Shown here piece after piece: positions 15,653-24,235 of a stretch of 64,000 nucleotides of DNA (the first letter of the stretch is position 1; every line of letters begins with the position of its first letter). The notes below the pieces were generated by a model. It searched no databases, had not been told where the DNA came from, and saw only the letters and a list, made by a program, of their open reading frames with translations. The translations under genes were made by a program, and so were the position numbers. Source of the stretch: CBFHND01 sp965657085 (GTDB lineage: Bacteria; Pseudomonadota; Alphaproteobacteria; Rhodobacterales; Rhodobacteraceae); assembly GCA_965657085.1 (NCBI GenBank), contig CBFHND010000008.1:62001-126000 (forward strand), given 5' to 3'.

Positions 15653-16191
15653 GCGGCAGGTGCGCGAGGGCGCAGCCCGGCATCAAAGCTGATGGGGCCA
15701 GCGCCCTTGATCACCAGAACCAGCAGCAAGAAAATCCAGAAAGCCCGCTGATCGACGATCAGCGCACCCGACGCCTTGTCGAACCACGCGCCAATGTCCT
15801 TTTCGGCCACACCATGCCCGGTGATATCGACCATGGATTGCACGACCACAAAGACGATCATGCCAAGGCTCGACAGACGGGTCAGGAACCCGGCCACGAT
15901 GAACAGGGGCAACACAAACTCCGCCCAGGTGCCCACAAGCGCCACAAGCCAATGACCCAATCCCAATTGCGACGTGTCGTATCCTACGGCCTCGACCGCC
16001 TTGGGAAAGATCTGGATGTAGGCGCTGTCGGACAAGCGGAAAATGCCTTGCCAGCCTTCCCCCAGCTTGGTCAGGCCGGACACCCAGAAATACATCAGCA
16101 AGGTGCCGGCAAAAACGATCCGTGCAAGCGTCGGCAACAGCCAGTCCGCGCGATCAAGACGGCCCGTCAGGGCAGTGTAGGTTGAGGTCAT
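15649..16191 (-). CDS. DoxX family membrane protein of the bufferin-type operon
   Basis: This 180-residue DoxX/DoxD-type protein has four hydrophobic segments, including LARIVFAGTLLMYFWVSGLT (about 22-41), VALVGTWAEFVLPLFIVAGF, MIVFVVVQSMVDITGHG and FWIFLLLVLVIKGAGPIS. Its start overlaps the stop of the DUF2063 gene by 4 nt, so it belongs to the same leftward transcript as the MNIO operon. DoxX proteins are frequent members of DUF2282/DUF692/DUF2063 operons. They may supply a membrane redox or export step, which is inferred from context. Confidence 0.88.
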   Translation of the reverse strand: MTSTYTALTGRLDRADWLLPTLARIVFAGTLLMYFWVSGLTKLGEGWQGIFRLSDSAYIQIFPKAVEAVGYDTSQLGLGHWLVALVGTWAEFVLPLFIVAGFLTRLSSLGMIVFVVVQSMVDITGHGVAEKDIGAWFDKASGALIVDQRAFWIFLLLVLVIKGAGPISFDAGLRPRAPAA

Positions 16192-16946
16192 GGGTCTTCC
16201 TTCACGTCCAGCCCGATCAGGGCGCTTTCATTCAATAACACGGCCAGCGTCGGCCCCAGGTCAAAGCCTGCATCAATGGCGCTGGCGGCCTCTTGCGCTT
16301 GGCCCAGCGTTGCGCCAGCCATGGCAGCGGCCACCCAGGCGCCTGCGCAGGGCGATAGCGGATGCGGAGCAGGATCAAAGGCGGCGCGGGTGATCAACAC
16401 GTCCTGCGCGATGGCTTGGGGGCGTGGCGCATCCGTGGCGGTGTTGAAGCGCCAGATGTCAAAAAGTGGCCAATCCGATCGGATCACCTGCACCGGCGGC
16501 GCAAAGGTCAGCACCACGCGGTCCAGATCATCGGACGGCACCGCGGCCAGAGCCTGCGGGTCGATCGGATCGCTGTCCGCGGCGTGATAGGCCTGCCGCA
16601 CCGCCAGTTCCAGTCGCGCGACGTCCGGCAGATACCCCAAGTGCGACAGCGGAGCGAAGCCGCTCAGAAAGTCGCAGAAGCCTTGCCCGTAGTGCATCAT
16701 CAAAGGCGAGGTAGGCGGATTGGCCAGCAGGTAAGTGCGCGCCACGTTGCGGAAATTCTCGGTTCCTATCAGCTTGGCTATGACCGGAAACCCGGCCTGC
16801 ATCGCATCGGTCAGCGCGTGGACCACGTTGTTGCGATAGACGTTGAACCTGCGCCCCGCAGGCGCGCCTGTGCCGTCCACCAAACCCTCTGGAATGGCGG
16901 CGCTGGCATCCAGCAGGGCCTTTCGGAAATCGCGTTGCTTGCTCAT
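16188..16946 (-). CDS. bufC: DUF2063 protein, MNIO partner (BufC/HvfC-like)
   Basis: This 252-residue protein has an N-terminal DUF2063 domain (FRKALLDASAAIPEGLVDGT, then RFNVYRNNVVHALTDAMQAG and FPVIAKLIGTENFRNVARTY) and a less conserved C-terminal half. Members of this family act as partner or substrate-recognition subunits for MNIO (DUF692) enzymes that modify cysteines of small peptides. The ATG at 16946 overlaps the MNIO stop by 4 nt; a longer open frame towards 17324 lies inside the MNIO gene and is rejected. Assignment is firm at family level. The specific bufferin role is inferred from operon order. Confidence 0.88.
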   Translation of the reverse strand: MSKQRDFRKALLDASAAIPEGLVDGTGAPAGRRFNVYRNNVVHALTDAMQAGFPVIAKLIGTENFRNVARTYLLANPPTSPLMMHYGQGFCDFLSGFAPLSHLGYLPDVARLELAVRQAYHAADSDPIDPQALAAVPSDDLDRVVLTFAPPVQVIRSDWPLFDIWRFNTATDAPRPQAIAQDVLITRAAFDPAPHPLSPCAGAWVAAAMAGATLGQAQEAASAIDAGFDLGPTLAVLLNESALIGLDVKEDP

Positions 16947-17797
16947 GTGCGTACGCGGGCCAGTGCGATGTCGGCACGTACCGCTTCGGCGCGCAACACG
17001 GGCCAGTCTGGCACGTCGGTGTCCCATTCCACCAGAACGGGCGCGGGGCCGGTCTGCTGCATGGTGAGGTCCAGCAGAGCCCAGACCGGATCGGCCACGG
17101 GTGCAGCATGATCGTCGATCAGCAGCGGCGCGCCGTGGTCGTCGCTGTCCGTGGCATGGCCGCCCACGTGCAATTCCCCCACGGCCTGCGTGGGATAGGC
17201 GGCCAGATACTCCTGCGGCGTAAACCCAAGGTTGGTGGCCGAGACAAAGACGTTGTTCACATCCAAAAGCAGCCCGCATCCGGTGCGTGCCACCAGTTCG
17301 GCCAGAAAATCGGTCTCGGACCACGTGCTTTGGTCAAAGGCCAGATAGCTTGACGGGTTTTCAAGCAGCATCTGGCGGCCCAGCGTGGTCTGTACCTGAT
17401 CGATGTGGCGCGCCACATGCGCCAGCGTTTCAGAGGTGTAGGGTAGGGGCAGCAGATCGTTGAGGTATTCGGCCCCATGTGTCGACCATGCCAGATGTTC
17501 GGAAAAGCTGGCCGGGGCCAGCCAGCCGCAAAGATGCTTGAGGCGTGCAAGGTGCTCGGGGTCCAGATCGCCCTCGCCCCCGATGCTCAGGCCCACGCCG
17601 TGCACCGACACCGCGAACTGGTCGGACAGGGCGCGCAGCTGCGCCAGTGGTCGGCCACCATCGCCCATGTAGTTCTCGGCGTGAACTTCGATCCACGTCA
17701 CGGGGCCGGGGTCGGCCATCAGCGCATCAAAGTGCTGTGCCTTGAACCCGACGCCGGGGGCGGATGGCAAGGCAGTGCGGAGGGGGGTGTCCAGCAT
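16943..17797 (-). CDS. bufB: multinuclear non-haem iron enzyme (MNIO, DUF692), BufB-like
   Basis: This is a 284-residue TIM-barrel protein of the DUF692 (MNIO) family, which uses two or three iron ions to oxidise cysteine residues of precursor peptides. Family-specific blocks are VGFKAQHFDALM with IEVHAENYMGDGG near the N-terminus, VHGVGLSIGG, SEHLAWS, LLENPSSYL, LLLDVNNVFVSATNLG and ELHVGGH; the His, Glu, Asp and Asn residues in these supply the metal site. It lies between the DUF2282 precursor gene and the DUF2063 partner. That matches the bufferin operons described for copper stress in Caulobacter. Confidence 0.92.
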   Translation of the reverse strand: MLDTPLRTALPSAPGVGFKAQHFDALMADPGPVTWIEVHAENYMGDGGRPLAQLRALSDQFAVSVHGVGLSIGGEGDLDPEHLARLKHLCGWLAPASFSEHLAWSTHGAEYLNDLLPLPYTSETLAHVARHIDQVQTTLGRQMLLENPSSYLAFDQSTWSETDFLAELVARTGCGLLLDVNNVFVSATNLGFTPQEYLAAYPTQAVGELHVGGHATDSDDHGAPLLIDDHAAPVADPVWALLDLTMQQTGPAPVLVEWDTDVPDWPVLRAEAVRADIALARVRT

Positions 17798-17810
17798 TTG
17801 AGAGCTTTCC

Positions 17811-17836
17811 GGGCGCGTCCGGTGTCGGGCGCGCCC
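17811..17836 (-). repeat. stem-loop between bufA and bufB
   Basis: GGGCGCG (17811-17817) and CGCGCCC (17830-17836) pair as a 7-bp GC stem with a 12-nt loop in the 50-nt gap between precursor and enzyme genes. No U-run follows, so it is more likely an mRNA-stabilising or attenuating hairpin than a full terminator. Confidence 0.5.
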
Positions 17837-17847
17837 AAGGGCCGTGA

Positions 17848-18153
17848 TCAGGCCGGCAGATCGCGCTCAAGCGCTTCGAGCGAGCCTTGGCGCGGTGTGC
17901 CGTCGGCCATTTTGGGCAAGTCGATGTCGGCGCATGTGCCCGCATCGACCAGTGTCCATGCGTTGCCTTGGTAATCAACGACGCTTGAGCCTGCGCATGT
18001 GGTGCCGGGGCCTGCGGCGCAATCATTTTCACCTGCCAGCGACACGCCATAGCATTTTTCCTTGGTCGCGGCGGATGCGCCTGTCGTGCCATGGGCGGCA
18101 ACGGCTGCGGCCACGGCCCCTGCGATGGCGACGGTTTTCATTGTGTTCGACAT
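17848..18153 (-). CDS. bufA: DUF2282 bufferin-type precursor peptide
   Basis: This 101-residue precursor has a Sec-type signal (about residues 1-28, AVAAAVAAHGTTGASA) and four cysteines at C34, C45, C53 and C74, in EKCYGV, NDCAAG, TTCAGS and GTCADI. This is the DUF2282 pattern of bufferins, exported peptides whose cysteines are modified by the MNIO enzyme and bind copper. KAAAAGGAGG-type spacing supports the start, with AAAAGGAGG 8 nt before the ATG at 18153. Copper binding in this organism is inferred from homology. The gene heads an operon with bufB, bufC and doxX. Confidence 0.9.
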   Translation of the reverse strand: MSNTMKTVAIAGAVAAAVAAHGTTGASAATKEKCYGVSLAGENDCAAGPGTTCAGSSVVDYQGNAWTLVDAGTCADIDLPKMADGTPRQGSLEALERDLPA

Positions 18154-18191
18154 GATGGGGTCCTCCTTTTAACGGTGTCTTGGGTCGTTGT

Positions 18192-18222
18192 AATGACCAA
18201 ATTGATAGAAACGCAGGTCATT
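18192..18222. promoter_or_regulatory. inverted repeat upstream of bufA, candidate operator
   Basis: AATGACC (18192-18198) and GGTCATT (18216-18222) are perfect 7-bp complements separated by 17 nt, 39-69 nt before the bufA start. Position and symmetry suit a dimeric regulator. I could not match it to a known copper or ECF-sigma consensus. Confidence 0.45.
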
Positions 18223-18300
18223 TACCACTCACGACGCTGTGTGTCACAGGCGCGTTAGAAAAAATGACGAAAGACGGCAGAAGTTGGGAGAATCCGGTGG

Positions 18301-18347
18301 AAATGTTACAATCGGGCAGGATGCGCCCGCCCGATTTTGCAACATTT
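18301..18347 (-). terminator. long imperfect stem-loop after thrS
   Basis: AAATGTT (18301-18307) pairs with AACATTT (18341-18347), and AATCGGGC (18310-18317) with GCCCGATT (18329-18336), giving a two-part stem 6 nt downstream of the thrS stop. There is no strong U-tract on the minus strand, so termination is probable from position but not certain. Confidence 0.5.
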
Positions 18348-18352
18348 GACGT

Positions 18353-20302
18353 TCAACCGCGCAGATCGGGCGGTGTCGCTTCAAGCCCGAGATCGGCAAC
18401 GACTGCGTCCAAGGCCTGCACGCTGGTCTGCTTTTCACCCAGACGGCGCACGGACACGGTGCGGTCATCAACCTCACGGGCACCCACGGCCAGAATGACC
18501 GGCACCTTGCCCAGCGAATGTTCGCGGACCTTGTAGTTGATCTTTTCGTTGCGCAGGTCGGCCTCGGCGCGCACGCCTGCCGCGGTCAGGGCCGCCACGA
18601 CCTCTTGGACATAGTCATCCGCATCCGAAATGATCGACGCGACCACCACTTGGCGCGGCGCCAGCCAGAACGGCAACTTGCCTGCGTGTTCCTCGATCAG
18701 GATGCCGATGAACCGCTCGAACGATCCCAGGGTGGCCCGGTGCAGCATCACGGGGCGATGCTTGCCCCCGTCCGCGCCGATATATGTCGCATCCAGCCGC
18801 TCGGGCAGCACGAAGTCCACCTGAAAGGTGCCGCATTGCCAGACCCGGCCAATGGCATCGGTCAGCGAAAACTCCAGTTTGGGGCCATAAAATGCGCCCT
18901 CGCCGGGGTTCATCTGCGGCTCCACGCCTGCGGCGCGGGTGGCCTCAAGCAGCGCCTTTTCCGCCTTGTCCCACACTTCGTCCGAGCCTGCGCGGGTCTC
19001 CGGACGGTCCGAGAACAGGATGTCGAACTTCTCGAACCCCAGATCGCGGTAGACGTTCGACAGGAAGTCGATGAACTTGGCGCATTCATCCGCGATCTGT
19101 TCCTCGGTCGAGAAAATATGCGCGTCGTCCTGCGTGAAACCACGCACCCGCATGATCCCGTGCAGGGCGCCCGAAGGTTCATACCGGTTGCATGACCCGA
19201 ATTCGGCAATGCGCAGCGGCAGATCGCGGTAGGATTTCAAACCCTGTTTGAAGATTTCCACGTGGCAGGGGCAGTTCATGGGTTTCAGCGCGTTGACCGC
19301 CTTTTCACGGGCATGTTCCTCGTCCACTTCGACGATGAACATGTTTTCCTGATATTTTTCCCAGTGGCCCGAGGCCTCCCAGAGCTTGCGGTCCACGACT
19401 TGCGGGGTATTCACCTCGACGTAGCCGCCCTTGCGTTGCTGGCGGCGCATGTAATCCTGAAGCTCGGTGTAGATGCGCCATCCGTTGGGATGCCAGAAGA
19501 TCTGGCCGGGTGCCTCTTCCTGCATGTGAAACAGGTCCATCTCGCGGCCCAGCTTGCGGTGATCGCGCTTGGCCGCCTCTTCGAGCATGTTGAGATGCGC
19601 GCGCAGTTTTTCCTTACCGGTAAACGCCACGCCGTAGATCCGTTGCAGCATCGCGCGGTTGCTGTCGCCGCGCCAATAGGCCCCCGCGATCGACATCAGT
19701 TTGAAGGCATCGCCCGGCACCTGTCCGGTGTGTTGCAGGTGCGGCCCCCGGCACAGGTCCTGCCAGTCGCCGTGCCAGTACATGCGCAGTGGCTCGTCGC
19801 CGGGAATGGCTTCGATCAGCTCGACCTTGTAGGGCTCGCCCAGGTCTTCGTAATGCTTGATCGCGCGGGCGCGGTCCCAGACCTCGGTGGTCACGGGTTC
19901 GCGCTTGTTGATGATTTCCTTCATCTTCTTTTCGATCAGGCCCAGATCGTCCGGGGTGAAGGGGGCTGCGCGGTCAAAGTCGTAATACCAGCCGTTTTCG
20001 ATCACCGGGCCGATGGTCACCTTGGTGTCGGGCCAGATTTCCTGCACCGCGCGGGCCATGATGTGCGCAAGGTCGTGGCGCACCAATTCGTTGGCCTGCG
20101 CCTCGTCCGCCATGGTGTGAATGGCGATCTGCGCATCATCCGGGATGGGCCATGCCAGATCCCAATGCGCGCCGTTTACGGTCGCGCTGATCGCCTTTTT
20201 GGACAGGGATTTCGAGATGCTTTCGGCGACTTCGGCAGGGGTGATGCCCGCCGCATAGTCGCGCGCGTTGCCGTCGGGAAAAGTCAGGGAGATTTGGGCC
20301 AT
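18353..20302 (-). CDS. thrS: threonine--tRNA ligase
   Basis: This 649-residue class II aminoacyl-tRNA synthetase charges tRNA-Thr. Domains in order are an N-terminal TGS domain (about 1-62, beginning AQISLTFPDGNARDYAAGIT), a second editing domain (about 70-230) with the HDLAHIMARAVQE motif, and a catalytic core with LKPMNCPCHVEIF supplying the zinc-binding Cys. The class II motif 2 region is around LRIAEFGSCNRYEPSGALHG, and the C-terminal anticodon-binding domain starts with LAPRQVVVASI. Length is standard. It is followed by a stem-loop and then the separately promoted buf operon. Confidence 0.97.
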   Translation of the reverse strand: MAQISLTFPDGNARDYAAGITPAEVAESISKSLSKKAISATVNGAHWDLAWPIPDDAQIAIHTMADEAQANELVRHDLAHIMARAVQEIWPDTKVTIGPVIENGWYYDFDRAAPFTPDDLGLIEKKMKEIINKREPVTTEVWDRARAIKHYEDLGEPYKVELIEAIPGDEPLRMYWHGDWQDLCRGPHLQHTGQVPGDAFKLMSIAGAYWRGDSNRAMLQRIYGVAFTGKEKLRAHLNMLEEAAKRDHRKLGREMDLFHMQEEAPGQIFWHPNGWRIYTELQDYMRRQQRKGGYVEVNTPQVVDRKLWEASGHWEKYQENMFIVEVDEEHAREKAVNALKPMNCPCHVEIFKQGLKSYRDLPLRIAEFGSCNRYEPSGALHGIMRVRGFTQDDAHIFSTEEQIADECAKFIDFLSNVYRDLGFEKFDILFSDRPETRAGSDEVWDKAEKALLEATRAAGVEPQMNPGEGAFYGPKLEFSLTDAIGRVWQCGTFQVDFVLPERLDATYIGADGGKHRPVMLHRATLGSFERFIGILIEEHAGKLPFWLAPRQVVVASIISDADDYVQEVVAALTAAGVRAEADLRNEKINYKVREHSLGKVPVILAVGAREVDDRTVSVRRLGEKQTSVQALDAVVADLGLEATPPDLRG

Positions 20303-20391
20303 CTTGGGCTCCTCGTCGGTTTGGCGCCTACAAAACGCCCGGTTGCGGGTAACTGTATGTAGGGCCTATGTGCCGCCGCCCATGGCGTTCG

Positions 20392-21552
20392 TCAAGGGGC
20401 GTGCGGCGCAAGGCGGGCGGAAAGTGTCAGATGCACCAACGCCAACGTGGCGGCACCTCCCGCAGCGATCCCGATGGCCGACAGTCCGTAGCGCGCCAGA
20501 ACCCAGCCGCCAAAGGCGGACCCAAGGGCCGCCCCCACGTAGATCGCCGCCGCGTTCAGGGCCAGAACCACGGGTGCGCGCGCCCCTGCCGCCGCAATCA
20601 GGCGCATCTGCTGTCCGGCCATGAACGACCAGCCCGACGCCGCCCAGCCAAAGCAAAGAGCCATGAGCCCGATGGCAGACATCGGCAAGGTCGAAAACAG
20701 CGGCATGAACACCATCTGCAAAATGCAAAGCAACGTCAGCGTGCGCCGCCAGCCCCAGCGATCGGCCAAAATGCCGCCACCGATGTTGCCCACCACAGCA
20801 CCTACGCCGAACACCGCCAGCGTCAGTGTAATACCCGAGCGGCCAAAGCCCATCGTCTCGCTCAGCAGTGGCGCGATGTAGGTATAAAGGACATAGATCG
20901 ACCCAAGAAACGTACCGGTGAACAGCACTGCCAGCATCATGCGCCCCTGTGCGAGAACGTCGCCCAGATCACGCAGGCTGACCGGTTGAAACCGCAAGCC
21001 CGCCGGGACGCAGACCCAAACCAGTGCCACACATGGCACAGCCAGCCCCACCACCAGCCAGAATGCCCACCGCCAGCCAAAGGTGTAGGCGATCCAACTG
21101 CCTGCGGGGACACCGATGACCTGCGCCAGCGTCAGCCCGAAGAACACCGCCGCCAGCACCCGCGCGCGCTGCGCTTCGGGATAAAGCGCCGCTGCCGTGG
21201 CCGCAGCGACAGGCGTGAACAGCCCCGCGCCCGCCGCTGCCAGAACCCGCGCCACGTTCAGTGCAAGAACGAAAGGCGCCATCGCCGAGATCAGCGCAGC
21301 AAGCGTAAACAGAACAAGACCAAAGGCCATGACCCGCCGCCGCCCGATCCGCCCGGTCAGCGCCACCAGCAGGGGCGACAGCACCGCGTAGGCCACAGCA
21401 TAAACGGTCATCAACTGCCCGGCTTCCGCGGTGCTGATCGACATGTCGGCACCCAAAGGTTCCAGCACGCCGACGATCACGAAAGCCCCGACACCAATCA
21501 GGAAATTCGATGCAGACAGGGCAGGGACAAGCAGACGCGGCGGCGAGGACAT
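20392..21552 (-). CDS. MFS transporter, DHA1-type drug/metabolite exporter
   Basis: This 386-residue protein has twelve hydrophobic segments. The A-like motif is GRIGRRRVMAFGL between TM2 and TM3, and ADRWGWRRTLTLL is the matching loop between TM8 and TM9. Motif C of proton antiporters is represented by QVIGVPAGSWIAYTFGWRWA. The ATG at 21552 (MSSPPRLL) is preferred to 21603 because the extension is not hydrophobic and falls in the intergenic region. It stands alone upstream of thrS. The substrate is unknown. Confidence 0.88.
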   Translation of the reverse strand: MSSPPRLLVPALSASNFLIGVGAFVIVGVLEPLGADMSISTAEAGQLMTVYAVAYAVLSPLLVALTGRIGRRRVMAFGLVLFTLAALISAMAPFVLALNVARVLAAAGAGLFTPVAAATAAALYPEAQRARVLAAVFFGLTLAQVIGVPAGSWIAYTFGWRWAFWLVVGLAVPCVALVWVCVPAGLRFQPVSLRDLGDVLAQGRMMLAVLFTGTFLGSIYVLYTYIAPLLSETMGFGRSGITLTLAVFGVGAVVGNIGGGILADRWGWRRTLTLLCILQMVFMPLFSTLPMSAIGLMALCFGWAASGWSFMAGQQMRLIAAAGARAPVVLALNAAAIYVGAALGSAFGGWVLARYGLSAIGIAAGGAATLALVHLTLSARLAPHAP

Positions 21553-21730
21553 GGCGCAAACCCTAGGCTGCATGCGTCTTGTGCTGCAATGCGCAGCGGT
21601 CATGCGGCATACAAAGGCATTCCGAAAAAGCGACGCGAAAATGACGAAATGCGACAGTTTTACCCTTTACCTCGGCTGAAGGCAGAGTATTTATCCACTA
21701 TCGGAAACTTTTGCTGCATCTGGAGACCCT

Positions 21731-21940
21731 ATGCCCGGCTATAACAAGACCTTTGAACTTTCCGTCGAAGATCTGGACCTCATCGAGGAGGCGCTGCGTC
21801 GCAACAAGACCGAATTGACCCTCGAAAAGGCCAGTGACGATACCGCACCCGTTGCGCGCCGTATCCACGACCTGTTGGGGCGCCTGCACAATCAAAAGAC
21901 GTTCTATCGTCCCCGCTCGGGCGCATACGTCAGCGGCTGA
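21731..21940 (+). CDS. small conserved hypothetical protein, 69 aa
   Basis: This 69-residue, soluble, strongly helical protein includes FELSVEDLDLIEEALRRNKT and VARRIHDLLGRLHNQKTFYR. The short size, good codon use and isolated position agree with a conserved family of small Rhodobacteraceae proteins. No motif indicates a function. The gene sits 121 nt before an alpha/beta hydrolase gene. Confidence 0.65.
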   Translation: MPGYNKTFELSVEDLDLIEEALRRNKTELTLEKASDDTAPVARRIHDLLGRLHNQKTFYRPRSGAYVSG

Positions 21941-22061
21941 CACCGACGCGCGCGGTGTTTCGACGCCGCGTCGCCTTGCAAATTCTCCGCCCGCCGCCTG
22001 AAAACGCCATTGTCAGCACGGCCTGCTGCCCCCATGATCCGCGCAAGATCGGGGGGAGATC

Positions 22062-22814
22062 ATGGCACAGCCACACATTCTGGACACGGCACTGGGCCGG
22101 GCCATCGCCTATCACCGCACTGAAGGGCAGGGGCCTTGGATCGTCTTTTTGGGCGGTCTGAAATCCGACATGGAAGGCACCAAGGCGCTGCACCTTGAGA
22201 CATGGGCGCAGGCGCAGGGCCGCGCCTTCCTGAGGTTTGACTATTCCGGTCACGGCCAAAGCAGCGGCACCTTTGAAGAGGGCGCCATTGGCGATTGGGC
22301 CGAAGACACCGCGGCGGTGATAACCGCGCTGACCGACGGTCCGGTGATCCTGGTGGGCAGTAGCATGGGTGGCTGGCAAGCGCTGCTCTTTGCGCGTGCG
22401 CATCCTGACCGCATGGCGGGTCTTGTCACCATCGCCGCAGCGCCGGATTTCACCGAAGACGGGTATTGGGCCAAATTCTCGGACGATCAAAAGGCGGCGC
22501 TGGCGCGCGATGGCCAGATCGAGATGCCGTCCGATTACATGGATCCATTCATCATCACAGAGCGGTTTATCGAGGACGGGCGGCGCAACCTTGTCCTGCG
22601 CGATCCCTTGCCCTTGCCCTGTCCGGTGCGCTGTTTGCAAGGCACGGCCGACACGGCGGTCAGCACCGAAACCGCCCTTCGGCTGATGGACCACGCCACC
22701 GCATCCGATATGCGCCTGACCTTGGTCAAGGACGCCGATCACCGCTTTTCCGACGGGCCATGCCTTGGCCTGATCGAAGCAGCAATTACAGACATTCTGG
22801 AGACCATCACATGA
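22062..22814 (+). CDS. alpha/beta hydrolase, ABHD10-like
   Basis: This 250-residue cytoplasmic hydrolase has the oxyanion strand WIVFLGGLKSDMEG, an FDYSGHGQSSG loop and nucleophile elbow GSSMGG (Ser about residue 101). The acid is in LQGTADTAVS and the catalytic His in KDADHRFSD. This pattern resembles the ABHD10/YqiA-type thioesterases. The stop overlaps the next gene by 4 nt (ATGA), placing it first in a run of four closely packed genes. The natural substrate is unknown. Confidence 0.88.
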   Translation: MAQPHILDTALGRAIAYHRTEGQGPWIVFLGGLKSDMEGTKALHLETWAQAQGRAFLRFDYSGHGQSSGTFEEGAIGDWAEDTAAVITALTDGPVILVGSSMGGWQALLFARAHPDRMAGLVTIAAAPDFTEDGYWAKFSDDQKAALARDGQIEMPSDYMDPFIITERFIEDGRRNLVLRDPLPLPCPVRCLQGTADTAVSTETALRLMDHATASDMRLTLVKDADHRFSDGPCLGLIEAAITDILETIT

Positions 22815-23806
22815 AAACGCTCGGCAAATTCCTTATGCGCCTTGTCGGAGCCGTCGTGGTTCTGGTGGCTGTGCTCTACATTTTCGGCCCCTATGAAGAC
22901 GCGCCGCTGGACCTCAATTTTGACGAGGCCAAGCTGGCGGACGGGGTCGAAGCCCATTTCAGCCAAGCCGAAGCGCGTTTTGACGACATCACGCCCGGCA
23001 CTGAAAAGCGTGTGATCTGGGCCGGAGCGCCCGAGGCAAAAACACCGATCTCGGTCGTTTACGTGCACGGGTTTTCGGCCACATCCGAAGAAATCCGCCC
23101 TGTGCCCGACAAGGTGGCCGAAGCCTTGGGGGCAAATCTGATATTTACGCGCTTGCAAGGTCACGGGCGTGGATCCGACGCCTTGGCGGAAGGCACCGTG
23201 GCCGGGTGGATGGGTGATATGGCCGAAGCTCTGGCCGCAGCGCGCGCCGCGGGCGAGCGTGTGATCGTAATTTCCACGTCCACCGGCGGAACACTTGTGG
23301 CGGCGGCCGCCACCGATCCGGCGATGATGCGGGATGTGGCCGGAGTGGTGCTTGTGTCGCCCAACTTTGGGATCAACAATGGGGCTGCGCCGATGCTGAC
23401 ATGGCCTGCGGCCCGTGCGTGGCTGCCGCTTCTGGCCGGGGAAACCCGCAGCTTTGAGCCTTTGAACGATCAGCAAGAGAAATACTGGACCACCAGCTAT
23501 CCTTCTGCCGCAGTGTTTCCGATGGCCGCGATGGTCAAGAAGGTGGCGGCACTGGACTACTCTGCGGTGCAGGTGCCCGCCCTGTTCTGGTACGCGCCCG
23601 AGGATCAGGTTGTGCGCTCGGACGTCACGGACACGATCGCGGCCGACTGGGGCAGCGACCGCAGCACACCGGTCATGGTCGTTCAACCGACCTTGGGCGA
23701 TGGCGATGACCCATCGGCCCATGTGACGGCAGGCGATATCATTTCGCCCGGTCAGACGGACATCATGGTTCAAGGTGTATTGGACTGGGCAAAGACGCTG
23801 CCATGA
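22811..23806 (+). CDS. membrane-anchored alpha/beta hydrolase
   Basis: This 331-residue protein has an N-terminal anchor (FLMRLVGAVVVLVAVLYIFG, about 7-26) and an alpha/beta hydrolase domain. Visible elements are VVYVHGFSATSEE (oxyanion), RLQGHGRGSDA, the nucleophile elbow STSTGG and FWYAPEDQVVRSD with the acid; the His is in the last 40 residues (PSAHVTAGD). The elbow replaces the usual GxSxG first glycine by Ser. The start ATG at 22811 overlaps the previous stop, and its own stop overlaps the following VOC gene. It probably acts on a periplasmic or membrane ester. Confidence 0.83.
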   Translation: MKTLGKFLMRLVGAVVVLVAVLYIFGPYEDAPLDLNFDEAKLADGVEAHFSQAEARFDDITPGTEKRVIWAGAPEAKTPISVVYVHGFSATSEEIRPVPDKVAEALGANLIFTRLQGHGRGSDALAEGTVAGWMGDMAEALAAARAAGERVIVISTSTGGTLVAAAATDPAMMRDVAGVVLVSPNFGINNGAAPMLTWPAARAWLPLLAGETRSFEPLNDQQEKYWTTSYPSAAVFPMAAMVKKVAALDYSAVQVPALFWYAPEDQVVRSDVTDTIAADWGSDRSTPVMVVQPTLGDGDDPSAHVTAGDIISPGQTDIMVQGVLDWAKTLP

Positions 23807-24234
23807 TGGATCAACGCGTCAGCCTGATCACCCTTGGCGCGCGGGATATGGACGCGTTGGCCGGTTTCTACGAGGCGATGGGATGGCGCCGCGTGGAAAG
23901 CCCCGATGGGGTCATCGCCTTTGATCTGTTGGGCCAGACACTGGGATTGTATCCGCTGGACAAACTGGCCGAAGACATGGGCATCGACATCGAAACTCTT
24001 GGGCACGGTGCCTGCACGCTGGCGCACAATGTCCGCGCACGTGAAGACGTCGGCCCGCTTCTGGCGCGGGCCGAGGCGGCGGGCGCGCGCATTCTCAAAC
24101 CTGCGCAGGATGTGTTCTGGGGCGGGCATCACGGCTATTTCGCGGATCCAGACGGGCACATCTGGGAAATCGCATGGAACCCCTTTGCGCCGCTTGGAAA
24201 AGACGGCGCGTTTCAGTGGAACGGGGCGGCCTGA
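23803..24234 (+). CDS. VOC/glyoxalase-fold protein
   Basis: This 143-residue protein has the VOC two-module fold: RVSLITLGARDMDALAGFYE and MGWRRVESPDG in the first module, then AHNVRAREDVGPLLARAEAA and GYFADPDGHIWEIAWNPF in the second. The last block holds the usual Glu ligand. Substrate and metal are unknown. It overlaps the preceding hydrolase by 4 nt and is followed after one base by the next gene, so it is translated as part of the operon. Confidence 0.83.
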   Translation: MMDQRVSLITLGARDMDALAGFYEAMGWRRVESPDGVIAFDLLGQTLGLYPLDKLAEDMGIDIETLGHGACTLAHNVRAREDVGPLLARAEAAGARILKPAQDVFWGGHHGYFADPDGHIWEIAWNPFAPLGKDGAFQWNGAA

Positions 24235-24235
24235 C

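Noticed and set aside
20368..21744. Arg/His/Gln-rich open frame antisense to the MFS gene
   Set aside because: Composition is typical of a reversed membrane-protein gene, with no fold-like pattern.
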